A stretch of 64,000 nucleotides of DNA from Marisa cornuarietis (Eukaryota > Mollusca > Gastropoda > Architaenioglossa > Ampullariidae), in NCBI GenBank assembly GCA_004794655.1, contig SMMW01000634.1, positions 1,398,501 to 1,462,500 on the forward strand, given 5' to 3'. Made by a program: the position numbers and the translations under genes. The stretch's first letter is position 1. Each line of letters opens with the position of its first letter. The notes beneath the pieces were generated by a model that saw only the letters and a list, made by a program, of their open reading frames with translations, had not been told where the DNA came from and searched no databases. Positions 23,987 through 36,429 of this stretch are shown here, one piece after another.

Positions 23987-26914
23987 GTATCACAAGAGTA
24001 AAATTACGATCACTTGCCAAAGTGCCAGTACGCCGGATTAAAATATATCACAATGCATATCAAATAATATATTACATAAAGGGTATATATTATGTATGTA
24101 TTAGCAGATTGGTGGTACAGAAAATCCCCTACAAGACAGTAAGCACTACATGGTGGCAGTGTGACATGTATTAATGATACTATTTATAGCAGCAATTGTA
24201 GTGGAACCAATGTGTGTGAATGACGTAAAATTAATGATCTTAATGCGTATGTGTGAGGTCAACAGATTTTGACGTCAGAGAGCGAGGGGGGAGCAGACAT
24301 GCCTGTGTGGAGCTAAAAACAAAAGACGACCGGTCATGAGCAACAAAAGAAAACCTTTCTGATTATTCTGCCCGATTGAGGAGAGCGTTTAAAGTAAGTT
24401 GTGAAGAAGACAACGTTTTGTTAAGTCAGTGAAAGCCCGGTGTGAGGCGAGTACTGAGTTTCGGAGTTGTGTGACAGTGCTCTTTCGAAAAGAGAAAGTT
24501 CATTCAGTGAAAGGCCGTGTGGAGAGACGAGTGAGGCATTTTATATTTGTGTGGCGGTGCTCTTCGTTGGATTTTGTTGAAGTGACCAGTGATCTTACTG
24601 TGAGCACTTGAGGGACAGTGTATGGATGGCGTCTGTCTGCAGTTGACAAACGTTTCTGTGGAACTGACAGCAACGAGAGGACAAAGGAGATACTGTGTGC
24701 CAAGAGTGATATTCTCAGACAGTGAGTAATAAAAGTTCGATTTGTAGGGAATCATTTTCGTGAATGTGATCATCATCCTTAGTGCCCTTTCCTGGAGTGG
24801 GTTAGTAAGAGATTTTAACTATTTATTTATTTATTGTTATAATAATAGTTTTTGGTTTTAAAACCCGCTGACAGATTGTTTAATCAATGTATGTTGAAAG
24901 AAATAACGCGTAGCAGTCGCAAGCCTGAGTAGTGAAGTTGCGACATAAATCATAAAACAAAGGCAGAAATAAACAATGAGAGACTACTTCGCCGAGTCTT
25001 ATTTCTCCTTTGCTAAGAAGGATTGATCACAAACCAGATAAGTTAAACAGGGTGAATTACACACCAAATAAGCTAAGCATGATGGATCACACTCCAAAGA
25101 CACGTGTCTTAGATCCTCGAAAAGAGACAAGGGCACCGTTGCTGGGTCTTAGAAACAGAAAAAAACACATCTACTTAATAGGTTGGATATTTGGACAAAT
25201 ATTTTATCTAGAATATGAAATAAAATGGTCCAGACATAAATATGTATATGCACATCAAGCAAAGTAAGGTGGGTATTCTTTTCACGTTGTAGCGCAAAGA
25301 TTTATCGCACTTTCTATTTGTCCTTTCTGAGAGATCAGGAACTTCGTATTGATATCTATATCAAGTCTTATCCTCGATAAACGACACCATTTTCATTAAG
25401 CAAAATACCGTTTTGTGCTTTCCCTGTCTATATCACAAGGCTTACAAATACTACAGCATTCGTAAGCATCTTATGTACAAAGTAATATTCCAAAAGACAC
25501 TAAGGTACAACATCTTGACCCGTAAGAACATTCACAAAGTCCCTTTAGTTTCCCCATGCGGCATCGCTCAAGTCCTTAAATTGGGACACAATATACAATG
25601 CACTGGTGAATCAGTTGCTAATACTGCATGTTTTAGATATTAGACAGTAAATCAGCATCGAAAAGATTCCAGAACTAGCTATATCTTGTATATTGCATAG
25701 GTAACATGTCTTATCATTTACATATATATATATATATATCACAGAGTGCACATGGCAAGCATTTTGTTCTTATCTTACCTGTTAAAAAAGTAAGAAATTT
25801 TCTTAAACACCAGGCAGTATCCAGCTTCTGGGTGGCGTATTCCTGGTCAGTTCAAAATAGTGTAAGGAAAGCTAACATTTCGCTTGCAAGGAAGTTTTTG
25901 CGATGACCGAGTCACTTAACTATGACAAAATGTAAAAGCAGACGTCTGGATAAGATCAGGCGACACACGACTAGTCGCCCCCTTAACCCCGGGAAAAGAC
26001 AATTTGACTTTCCTACTTGCAATACAATGTACTGGACTCTGTCATCAGGATGTGGCAAGCCGGCCACGTCAACTCTGCGTGCGTGCGTGCGTGTATACAC
26101 CACATGGAGACCGCGCTTTCTGAACACCTCCCCTCCATGTTCTCACGTGCGTCTGGTTGAACATTTGTGCCGTGGGCGTCTTTTTTAGAACTATGCTGTA
26201 ATAATGTATTATCTCCTGTTATGCGATGTGGTAAGTACGGTTATAGAATAACAAAGTAGAATGGAAATGTATGTCAGACTTGGATGCAATCCAGTTGAAT
26301 TCTGGCTGTTAACAGAAAACAGGACAGGTTCCAAGTATACTGTGGAGTGAGCTTGGCGTCTTCCGGTTTCCAACTCTCCAAAAAGTAAACAAACTCACTG
26401 CCCTTCATCGATTGATAAACATGATTACATTTGTGGATTATAATAATAAATTCCTTAAGACCGCTATTGAAGCTGATATTGTCACAGTTCTTTTTACCAT
26501 GCGACAAAGTTGCTGAAGTATTTTTAATTGATGAAGTAGATATGATTTTGACAAAGAGTGTCAAAAGGACTGCGTAGAAAATTTACGAAAAAGCAGTTTT
26601 CGCCTGTGTCAATGTTTAAATAAAAATCACTTGAAGGAAAAGACCATCGCCTTCGAAAATGGCATCACCAAAAATAAATCTTAACTGCATTCAATTGTAA
26701 AGAAATGTGTAGAATTATTCCACCTACCGCTTAGACCAACTGAAAGGCTATGCTAGTAATGAATATTGTCTGACAATGCTTCGCAGTTATATGCCAGATT
26801 CTTTTCTCTCTCTCTCTCTCACCTGTATGTTTGCTGAGTAACTAATCTAATGAGTACACGGCTAGGAACATCGATGGGCCCGTTACCATCCTGCGACGTT
26901 TGCCGCCTACCACC
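23987..26914. other. Intergenic, no gene seen
   Basis: Apart from the 75-bp duplication at 24430-24575 and an AT microsatellite at about 25720-25740, I see only short overlapping ORFs without family resemblance. Confidence 0.5.
24430..24575. repeat. Imperfect tandem duplication of about 75 bp
   Basis: GTCAGTGAAAGCCCGGTGTG with GTGTGACAGTGCTCTTTCG recurs as TCAGTGAAAGGCCGTGTGGA with GTGTGGCGGTGCTCTTCG. There is no ORF of note. The stretch could be part of a solo LTR or an untranslated exon; neither can be shown. Confidence 0.5.
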
Positions 26915-27095
26915 GGAACTGAGCTTTAGAGCAGGTCCACTGGGCTAGGCAACACTACACCGGGACTGAGCTATAGAGCTCATCCACTGGGCTACACTGG
27001 GACTCTTCTCAAGATGAGCTGATCCGCTGAGCTAGGCAGCACTACACCGGGACTGTTCTCGAACTGATCCATTGAGCTAAGCACTACTACACACC
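26915..27095. repeat. Tandem repeat of about 45-50 bp, four decayed copies
   Basis: Units share GGGACTGAGC or GGGACTGTTC, a GATCC/CATCCACTG(A)GCTA block and GGCAACACTACACC. Unit lengths vary through small indels. Confidence 0.65.
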
Positions 27096-30000
27096 ACTTA
27101 CTGCGTTTCCCTTGTTGGCAGTAATCTGACGCTGATTGTTGCCTCAATGCCAGAGGCAAGAACAACAGAAAAGCGAAGTGGCTTGGACGTGGTGACAAAT
27201 GTGTTTTTCTTGTCGGTCGAGAATCACGGGCACTGGCTTGAGATGTGAGTTTATCTGAATTCAGGAAATGAGGAGCAGACAAGCGCGCTGGGTGATTTCG
27301 TTGCCCACTTGATGGCAGCAAGAACCGCCTACAAGCGGGTGTCGCTGCAATTACTTTTATCCCGACCAGCTGCTGTGCTATTGCCTGTGCGCAGACCTAT
27401 CCGGTCCAGGACCATCTTATTACAAGCACAGCATTTCGTGTAGGCTAATTTAACCTTAGTCGTTAGCACACTTGGAATCCAAAAGTGAAGATGACGATTC
27501 TAGTTTATTTCTTGCAGCTCTGTTAACAGAGAAACGGAAGCTCCCTACCCCAGAGAATCAGAACAAAGCAGAACAGAGCGAATGGCAAGAACCGAATGAG
27601 CGGGTGTCGGAGCTGACCTCCACAACCCGTCGCGCCAAGCCACTGCGGGTAGACAATGGCACACGTCCATCCCGTACCGTAGCATGACACGTCTAGACAC
27701 CACCGTAAGATGATAACATCTAAACATTGTAACATGGCCCATGTCTAGAAAAACACTGTAAAACGTCTAACAGCACTTTAACGGAGTCCATACTGCCTTA
27801 CCTTTAGCTGTTTATCTGTTTTGGACCTTACATGATATAACTCTGTGACCGAACAGAAGACAGGTTCTCTCTTGTCTGGCAACATAGTCCACGCGATGAC
27901 GCGTTACAAAGCCCAGACTGAAGGAGCTGTCAAAAGCAACTGCCAGTCTTCTCCAACCAAGTATATGAATGAGATTTCAGCTAAATACCGCATCTTTAAG
28001 CGAAAACCGTTTAAAATTTCAGACACTGCCAATCTGCTATAGTTTTTCATTTTATATCTGATATTAATTAAAATAACATAGTTTCTCAGTTTTGTTGAAC
28101 ACTTTTGGACAACTTTTAAAATCTAAAGTTATTAAAAAAAACTTATATAACCTAAAATAGTTATTGTACCTTCCTGATTCTTTGCAAAAGCAATTTGGAC
28201 CTGTTGAACGGGACGAAAATCTCAAAAAGTCATGAAATAAAAATTCCTATACTTGCGTGTCCACACTCTCCTTAATTACTTCACAATATGAAGTTCATCT
28301 TGAAACCGCACACGTTTCAGTCGTTAATTTGGAGGATAGCATTACCTCTTGTTATTTGGGAAAATAACCTCTTCTAGATAAATATTACGCATACGTGACA
28401 TCATTTCTTTTGATAGAATTTCGTCTCCCCCACCGCTCCAGCAGTGTCACACCTCGACACTAACAATGCTAAACATAGGTTGTCGCTCCCTCTGCTTATT
28501 ATCGCCTGTTAAGAGGCTTCTGCTTTATTAGCACTACTGCTAAGTCTATGACAGCGTCAAGGCATGTCCGAGACATGTCTCCAACAAGAATTTGCAAACC
28601 AACTCAAGCATGGAACTGACGATTGACCTGACAAAGGGAATGCATGTCGTCCACAGGGGTTTGCAAACTTTGGCCAAATAAATAAACAAACAGTCATGGA
28701 GACATATAGTCTCTGTGTAAAGCATCGGCTACGTAAAGGGGATTTTGTTTAACTGCAGTCACGCAAACATGTGACATAGAAGCTGTCACAGACGTGTCAC
28801 TGGTGCTGTGAACAAATTATCCTCTGATCATTGCATGGTGTCTTGACGACAGTGTCGGCCAGAAGTCAGATCGGCTGTGACATGACACTTACGCAAGATA
28901 ACAGAATTCACTCATGTATTTTATACATTTCTCAAGACACTACCCTTGCATTTCAAAACGATTACAAGCTACCACTGGTACTGCGTTCCATCCATATTTT
29001 AAGACACCACTCCTACATTTCCTACCTATCTCATGTCTAAAATCTCAATTCCTGAATATCATACAGATCTCAAGCCAATGCTTTTGAAGATCATCCCGAC
29101 CCTCTTAAGCCACTATTCATGAATGTCATACGATCTCAATACGATACTGGATTTCATACAGATTTCTTTGCCCACTTTTGCCTCCATTTCTGCATGCTTT
29201 TAAAACGCCTGCATTCCGTAATCATTTTCTTCTTGTTAGTTGTAAATTCCAAATTATCACATTATTTTAATTATCACGTGTATTTTAATTTGCTGTTCTG
29301 TCTGCCTGTCTTGCAATCTACCACTAATGGATTTCGTACCGATTTGCAACGACCACTCCATCCAGTATTTTACACACATTTTAAACTGCGTCTCATATCA
29401 GATAAATATTACTCATCCCACTTCTGCATGATACTCACATCTAATGACAAATACATACATCTCGACAAAAAAAATCTCATGACATTAGAGTAATGTATTT
29501 GTGTAATGAGATGTATATTTATAACAATAATAAAATATTATAAATATATACATCACATGACACAAACTATACATCTCATGTCACAAACACATCATTCTAA
29601 TGACACAAATATCGCCTGCATGCAAGCACATCATCTATGTCACCTGCCACGTTAACGACACACGTGAAGATGCCTTATGTTTGTTTCACTCAAAAAAAAT
29701 GTATGTGATATCATGATGCCAGCGCTGTACAAACGGACTACCCGAACACTTTAAAAAAAATGTATTTACTTTAGTAGACATAGTTATCATACACTTCGTT
29801 GTAATCTCGACCTCTTAAATGAAGATTACAAACTGAACGTCAGAAAGCCTTTCTCTCGTTTGAAATGCGTCTCAATGCGTACTGATGAAAAGACTTTCTA
29901 CGTATTCTGAATACATGAACTTTAAGACATAGCAGAAAAATGGTAACATTTAAAGTGTCAAACTTACCATATATCGATGAAAATGATTCTTTAGTGAAGC

Positions 30001-31290
30001 CTTCCTCCACGCTCTGGCATAATTTTCGAAATATTCTGTTTATCTGAACGGCAGAGGACCAGACAAGAATTAATTATGTATTCTAATAGAACTTTTAACT
30101 ACGCACATTCTGAAGACATCCGTAAAAAATGTCGTGACTGCAAAGTCTAAGCAACAAGCCCAGTGAAGCACCATTTTGTCCACTTGTACAAGTCTCTCTG
30201 TGTCCCACAGACCCTTTTCTCCGCTTACTTTGCCATCGACTTGTCGACAGACTCCAGGCACAGCAGCGACGTCAGAGCAAGTAGCTCCTTACCTCCCTAG
30301 CTAACGTGTTTTTGAAAGCGAGCGGCTTCCAGAAATTAGATATAATCTTTTTTTGTTTTGTTTTTTGCGATAATCCATACAGTGTGCGCATGTCGGTGGG
30401 TGAGTGGGTAAGGAAAAGGGCGCGTGGGTGTGGACTGAGTGAGCATCTTGTGTGTGTGTGTGTGCGTGCACGCCTTTTTCACGAGCCGTGCAATGATTCG
30501 AAAGCAAGTGAAATGATAACACAAATTTAATGTTCGGGTTTTTGCTAGTCTAGCAGTGAACAGTCTTGTACTGCAAAATACTGCGGGATGTGGCCAATAG
30601 GACAGTATGGTGGCTTTATGGGGGGTGGGGGGCAAATGTGTCCATATTGGATGATCAGCGCTACACCTGCTAGCGGTTGTCTGGCTGGAAGACGGCGTCA
30701 GACTGCAGGCAAGGCACTAGTAGTCGTGAGTTTTTGGACGGTACTCGAGATGTCAGTAGTGCTGCCCCAATTAGCCTACAACTTTAGGCTCTGCTCACTC
30801 TCCCGCAAATACATTGTTTAACAGCGAGGAAAAGCCCGCTACTCCCGTCACACAGTTATTACAAGCAGCGTCAACTGTGAAGCTCACACTTGGTGCATGT
30901 TACGACATTTAAAACACAAACGAAAACGGAAATTCGCTGACACCACGACAGTCCCGTGATTTGTTGGACAAATGTCCCCCCCCCAGTCGTGTTTTAAAAC
31001 ACTGAGTTTACCACAGGAGTGATACACGCTCTCTCCTCATTTGTGGGTGAGTGAGGGAGACAATGAGTGAAGGAGAGAGTGGGTGAAAATGATAGCAAGT
31101 GAGGGAGACAGTGGGCGAAAGAGATAAAGAGTGGGGTAGGAGTAACAAAACAATACATGAAGCTGTGTGTGGCAGTTGAAGGTGCTTGCAAGCATGTACA
31201 TTTGTGTATATATGTACAAAAGTATATGTATGTAACGCATGTACCAAGGTCTTTTCCGAGGAAACGAAATATAAAAAAGCAACAGGAGGC
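27096..31290. other. Intergenic, no gene seen
   Basis: Only short ORFs in all frames. About 28.9-29.6 kb has loose, highly decayed repetition (CATACAGAT, CACATC phrases). 30.4-30.5 kb has TG runs, and 31.03-31.13 kb is a purine-rich GAGTGAGGGAGA stretch. Confidence 0.5.
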
Positions 31291-31299
31291 AGGTCATCT

Positions 31300-31520
31300 A
31301 CATACACACCTGTCTAAAGAACATCTCTATTAACATATGTTAACTTTACCTCACACCTGTCCACAGGACCTCATTACATGCATCTGTCCACAAATTTATT
31401 TCTAACTTTATCCACACACCTGTCTAAAGAGTATTATCACTATATATGTCCACAAGCTTTTTTACGTTATCTACACATCTGTCTACAGGACAGTTTGCCT
31501 TACATCTGTCTACAAGTTTG
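31300..31520. repeat. Degenerate tandem repeat, about 40-bp unit
   Basis: CACCTGTCTAAAGA, CACCTGTCCACAGGA, CATCTGTCCACAA and CATCTGTCTACAGGA mark about six units with variable spacers. Confidence 0.6.
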
Positions 31521-31719
31521 TACCTTACTGTATCCAAGTGATGTACACAGACGGTCTGGTGTGATGTTCATAGGAGCCTTAACTGTCTTCTTAACAAGGC
31601 CGCTTGTCTGCTAGAGAAGGTCTGTCTATTAATAGCCGCACTAGTGGATTATCTCTTTGAGGGCATTTTGAAGTCTGCATGCATCATTACAGTATTAATA
31701 GTCTTCGCGATGGCGCCGG

Positions 31720-31890
31720 TTATACAGAGCTATGCCTGCTGGCCCCAGCTGTACAGTGCTATACCTGCTGCTTCCCCCCTCCCATTGTACAGTGCTATGC
31801 CTGGTGACCCCCATTGTATGGTGCTATGCCTGTTGACCCCCCCCTCGGGTCTATGCCTGTTGACCCCCTATTGTATAGTGCTACCCTTGT
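31720..31890. repeat. Tandem repeat, about 35-40 bp unit, five copies
   Basis: Each unit carries GTACAGTGCTATGCCTG(C/G/T)TG followed by a C-rich run and a CCCATTGTA restart. Confidence 0.65.
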
Positions 31891-32377
31891 AAAATGTTTT
31901 TGATGACGACAACGCCCAATCATTCCGTCGTAGTGGACTATTGATGATGGTGATGTGGGGGGGGGGAGGTGCAGGAAAGGCAACTGCATAATGCCACGTA
32001 AAAGACCTGCTGCCAAAAATAACTGTCACAAAACACAAACAGTATTGAACTAATGAATCCCGAGCAATCAATGAGGAGGATAGCACCACAGCTGGCCGGA
32101 CACTGGCCGCACGCTCCATCAGGCGTAATGGGCGCGCTAACTATCGTAGTCGGATTTCTCTCTGTTTTGCGTGTCTGGCCGCGTCCAATTCCTCATGGTG
32201 CTAAACGGGTGGAGGAAAACAATGGCCGCTCAGTATTGTGTTGTGCAACAGTGACACACGATCACTTCCTGTCTATCTCCCAGCACGCAGGGGATGGCGG
32301 CGCTGGCACGACGTTGAGTCCCCAACCTTGACTTTATGTACGTACATCCTCAATTTGTTTCACAGAAAAGGTGTATG

Positions 32378-32379
<2 letters not shown>

Positions 32380-32434
<55 letters not shown>
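32380..32434. repeat. TG microsatellite
   Basis: About 27 uninterrupted GT dinucleotides. Smaller TG runs follow at 32569-32589, and a TG-AG compound run at 32890-32939. Confidence 0.95.
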
Positions 32435-32435
<1 letters not shown>

Positions 32436-32589
32436 CGAATAAAAATATACCAGTCGATTCTGGTGTTTAAAATATTTAAAGGCAAGATAAATAATAGGTC
32501 TCCATCCTGAGCTTATCGTTTATCTGTGTAAGAAACACTCGCCTTCTCATTTATTACAAAAAGTATGGTGTGTGTGTGTGTGTGTGTGT

Positions 32590-32680
32590 ACGAACGAACG
32601 AACTTTATTGACTCCGGCCATGTGGCTTCAACATTCAGGTGATGAGCACAGCTTGTACAATAACCTAAAGCCTAACCACT
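32590..32680 (-). repeat. Candidate 3' end of a non-LTR element (tetranucleotide tail)
   Basis: On the minus strand the text runs GGCCGGAGTCAATAAAGTTC and then repeats TTCG three times. An AATAAA with a short tetranucleotide tail is typical of LINE 3' ends. No RT sequence adjoins it. Confidence 0.35.
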
Positions 32681-32888
32681 TCGGTATAGTATATCATAAT
32701 ATCGTATCATGGACTATGACATAGAATAATACAGAGTAATTAAACAATACCACTTTGAACTTTACGACGTTTAAAGCAATAGTACAGGTATCTAGCAAGA
32801 CAGTTAAGGTGTGAAGCATCATTAAACAAAAAGATTAATTGAGAAATATGATGGTTGGGTTCTATACTGAATTGGCAAAACTTCAAGT

Positions 32889-32944
<56 letters not shown>

Positions 32945-33509
32945 TGTTTTTAAAAAAGTCTAACTTACAAATGTTGCGTTTTAATTAGACACCAGTGAAA
33001 GTCGGGGAAAATCACCGCTCTCCATTTACTGCGGGTTAGTAACATTTGCTCTCCTCTCTCCCTTAATACATTCTCTTGGTTTTTGGCAGTTTTACTTGTA
33101 CGTATCTATGACAACAAGGTTAAGTCTATAGTAGTAAATAGCAGCGGAAGGTATGTTCCCTGCTGACGACAGAAGGACGACATTTTAGTTGTGTTTATTA
33201 AACTTCAGTGGACTGACCACTATACGTTCTTGTTAGCAGTGGGTAAGTACAGCTGAAATCGATAGATGATTTTTGTATGCCAACAGAATCACATCTAAAT
33301 CGATCAAATATTTTTCTTTAGGATGTGGTCTTTAAAAAAAACCAACAAATAGCCCGCGTTTTCTAGAAGCAGAAAACTCTTTAGAAGAAGACAGCGTTTG
33401 AGGAAGAAGAAAAGAAGGTCGATCTCTAAGAGTTTAAGACAGAGATCGTCAAAATGAGGTACTGACTTAAAAACAAGGTTTTATTTTTGTTTTCCTGCCT
33501 ACGTGGGAC

Positions 33510-33700
33510 CCTGGGGTATGCTTGCCTAGCGAGCATTGTAAGAATAGGGTCCCTGCCGTCCAGCCAGGCATGTCGTAAGAGGCGACTAAGGTGAACATCT
33601 CACCTAGAGGTAAATTAGGTTGTGGTAGGGCTAAAAACCCCACCATATAAAAAAGCAGGTTACAGAAACCAACACTAGAGCACTCGTCACGGATGGCGAA
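33510..33700. repeat. Candidate interspersed SINE-like repeat
   Basis: The stretch contains CATGTCGTAAGAGGCGACTA, a motif I recall as recurrent in metazoan, especially molluscan, short interspersed repeats. It is followed by a GGGCTAAAAACCCC palindrome and AGCAGGTTACAGAAACC. The family name is uncertain. Confidence 0.4.
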
Positions 33701-34469
33701 GGTAATGAAACAACGTGTCAAATATTCTATATAAATAATTTAGCTTTAGAGAACGTCATTAGTGATTGTTATCACTTTTTGTTTCTCTAACATTATTTTT
33801 TGACATCTTGAGACCTAACATTTTGCACATCACCATAAAACAAAGAACGTTAGACAAGAAAGACTGTGGACAAAAATTGACTGTTATAGTTATAACAAAG
33901 ACTATGGAAGAATTCCTAGATAAATGTGTATTGAAATGCGATCAACATTCACTGACAAGATCACAGACCCAACAGAAAAGAAATTACTCAACACTGATAA
34001 TACCACTTCCTCCTCCCTCAAAAGAAAAACTATTATTAAAGAAAAGCGGGAACAGATGTTAATTGTTCTGGTAAAGATGACACTGCATTGTGAACTACGC
34101 AGGACGTTGAGGTGAGTGAGCCTGTTGCGCCACTCCTCGCGCTGTTCAGTCGAGGCTCGCACCCAGGCGATGTATTATCAACGTGATGTATAGCTGCCTC
34201 TTACTTATCGTGTACGTCTGCAGGAGTTACCGGACAGCGCAGTGTGCCTTGCGATAATGCTGGCGTCTGTTTTCATGTTCAGAATCACTTTCAAGGCGAT
34301 CTTACTGTTCCCAGTCTATCAGTTTTGCAGCCGGATTTGTAGGCGAGGCAATCTTGAAAATACATAAAATGGCGATACTCAGCATAAATACAGCAGAAGT
34401 AGCAGCAGACCGATTGATAATCCAGAGATCATCACACTGTCAGGTGTACAAGATGTCATAGGCTAAGAA

Positions 34470-34680
34470 ACTGCCTATTTCAACTTGTACGAACCTGAAA
34501 GCCATCTGATAATCTTGTGCAAACCTGGAAAATTTGTGCGAACATTACAATCATCTGATAAAACTGCACGCATCTGACAAACTTGTACAACCATCACAGC
34601 GAGCTGATAAACTTGTACTAACTTGACAGCTAAACCTGTACAAACCCGACACCCATCTGATAAACTGCCTCCACGTCTTA
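34470..34680. repeat. Degenerate tandem repeat, about 30-bp unit
   Basis: The phrases CATCTGATAAACTTGTACAA and AACCTGACA with variants recur six to seven times. Stop codons and length variation rule out a coding array. Confidence 0.65.
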
Positions 34681-35699
34681 ACTTTGTCGTCAGAATTCTT
34701 ACTATTGTTTTCTTCACTGTGCATTTTTAATAATATTTATTTTGTGTTCGTGATCATGCAGTACCAATTTATCCATGCATACGGTTCATGTCAAATAACC
34801 ATGTATCACAAATGAATAATGTGAAGTAGTATCTTCACTGTGACAGAAAGCCGAGAATCATACATTGGAAAGTTTTGATACAACACTCAGACGTGTGTCA
34901 TTTTCTCCTTTCTACGCTGAATGTGCGTCTTCCTTCTGTTCTCATACATAGACGCAGTCCGCAGGAGTTAGTTCCCCTTTCTACATACATAGACCGCAGG
35001 AGTTAGTTCCCCTTTCTGAGGGTTTCAGTTGCGCATGCACTCTCTAACACAGCATGTGCAACAGAAAACCACTGGAAGAGGTAACAGCGTCACAAGCCGG
35101 CTTCTGTCTCCTTGCGACAAGAAGTAGAAATACAGGTGTCAGTGCGACCGACTGATGGGGACATCACATCTATGGTGGCCGCGGAAATGTCCACCTCGGG
35201 TAGATGTATCGACAGAAACAGATTAAAACGTGTCGCATGTGTGAAGGTGAGATGACGACCTTCATCTCTGTCAGCTACACAAGATTTTCTGAACCTACCT
35301 TTACTCTGAAATGAAATTATGTTGTTGTTTCTCAGTGAGGGAAATAAAATAAAAATTTGTATTGAATATACAATGTATTTAAATTCTAATAATTGTTTAC
35401 AACCTCATTCACAACACTGCACATAATTGACAATGCCCCCCCCCCCTACACACAACTTTCAAATTTATTTCTAAAAGACATCTTCACGAACTAATGCACG
35501 AGCACGTGAAGTATGTTACAAAACGAACAGAGTCCTTCTGTAAGACCTGTCGAAAACATTTAATAAGAGGTCCTCAGTCCAGATTGTGGGATGGGGGCTT
35601 CAAACTCTACACAAAGCTAAGCATTTGTGCGGCCTGGTGCAAACGTGATGCCAAAGGGGGCTGTCTATGCGTCTGAGGTCACTTGAAATGAGGAAAAAC

Positions 35700-35850
35700 G
35701 GCTGGTGAATTTTCCAGCAGGAAAACGTCTGCTGGGCCATGTAACTACAGGTCTTAAACTGAGCCACTATGTAGCTACAGGTCTTGTGTGAGACCCATAT
35801 TGTCACTACCCCGTTATTTATCGTTTAACTACGGGTCTAATGTTATACAG
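35700..35850. repeat. Degenerate tandem repeat, about 45-bp unit
   Basis: CATGTAACTACAGGTCTTA, TATGTAGCTACAGGTCTTG and TTTAACTACGGGTCTAA mark three or four units. Confidence 0.5.
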
Positions 35851-36147
35851 CCATGTCTAATCAACGTCTAATGTACAGAAGTTTCGGTTTCTTGTTTTCA
35901 CTTGTGCTGTTCCCAAACGGCAAACGCAGAATTTCGGTGGTTGCGTGTGTGCACACCTATCGGCTGAATGGAGCACTCACGTGCAACTATCATCCTTCTG
36001 GACAAAGTTCTCCCTCAACACAAGACATGCAACTGACCATGTAAGCATTGTAAGCAGCTGTCACCTGCATGCTATGATGTCATTGAATGTTCTCCTGTTT
36101 GTTGTTGCATTTCCGCATATTTTCTTAAATTCTTCATCCCAGTAGAT

Positions 36148-36420
36148 CAGGGGTGGGGATCGTTCGGCCCGGATCTTCATCCCAAACTGGTGGTAGACCA
36201 TTTCTGGTTTGATGTTGGCTCTTGATAAGTGTTGCGTTCTTCGACCATGTCGGCTCATACAAAAGAAATGTTCGTCCAGGTTGATGTGTTCCTCAGTGTA
36301 CAGTTCAGGCCTAAAAATGTCCAACATTATCCTTTTATTTGCAAAGGATGAGCAAATGAAAAATAATTGGCTGGTAAAAATTCGTTTGGGTATATTAGTT
36401 TGTGTATGTGCATGCATATC
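36148..36420 (-). mobile_element. Possible hAT element end with a short ORF
   Basis: The plus strand starts CAGGGGTGGGGATCGTTCGG, the form of a hAT terminal inverted repeat. Reading away from it on the minus strand is an open frame of 118 codons (36061-36417), with text such as MSRHGRRTQHLSRANIKPEM whose family I do not recognise. No opposite terminus or target duplication was found. Confidence 0.35.
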
Positions 36421-36429
36421 TGGCTGAGT

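Noticed and set aside
24230..24990. Solo LTR or untranslated first exon
   Set aside because: G/T-rich texture and a late donor-like CAGTGAGT suggested it, but there is no matching terminus, primer site or coding partner.
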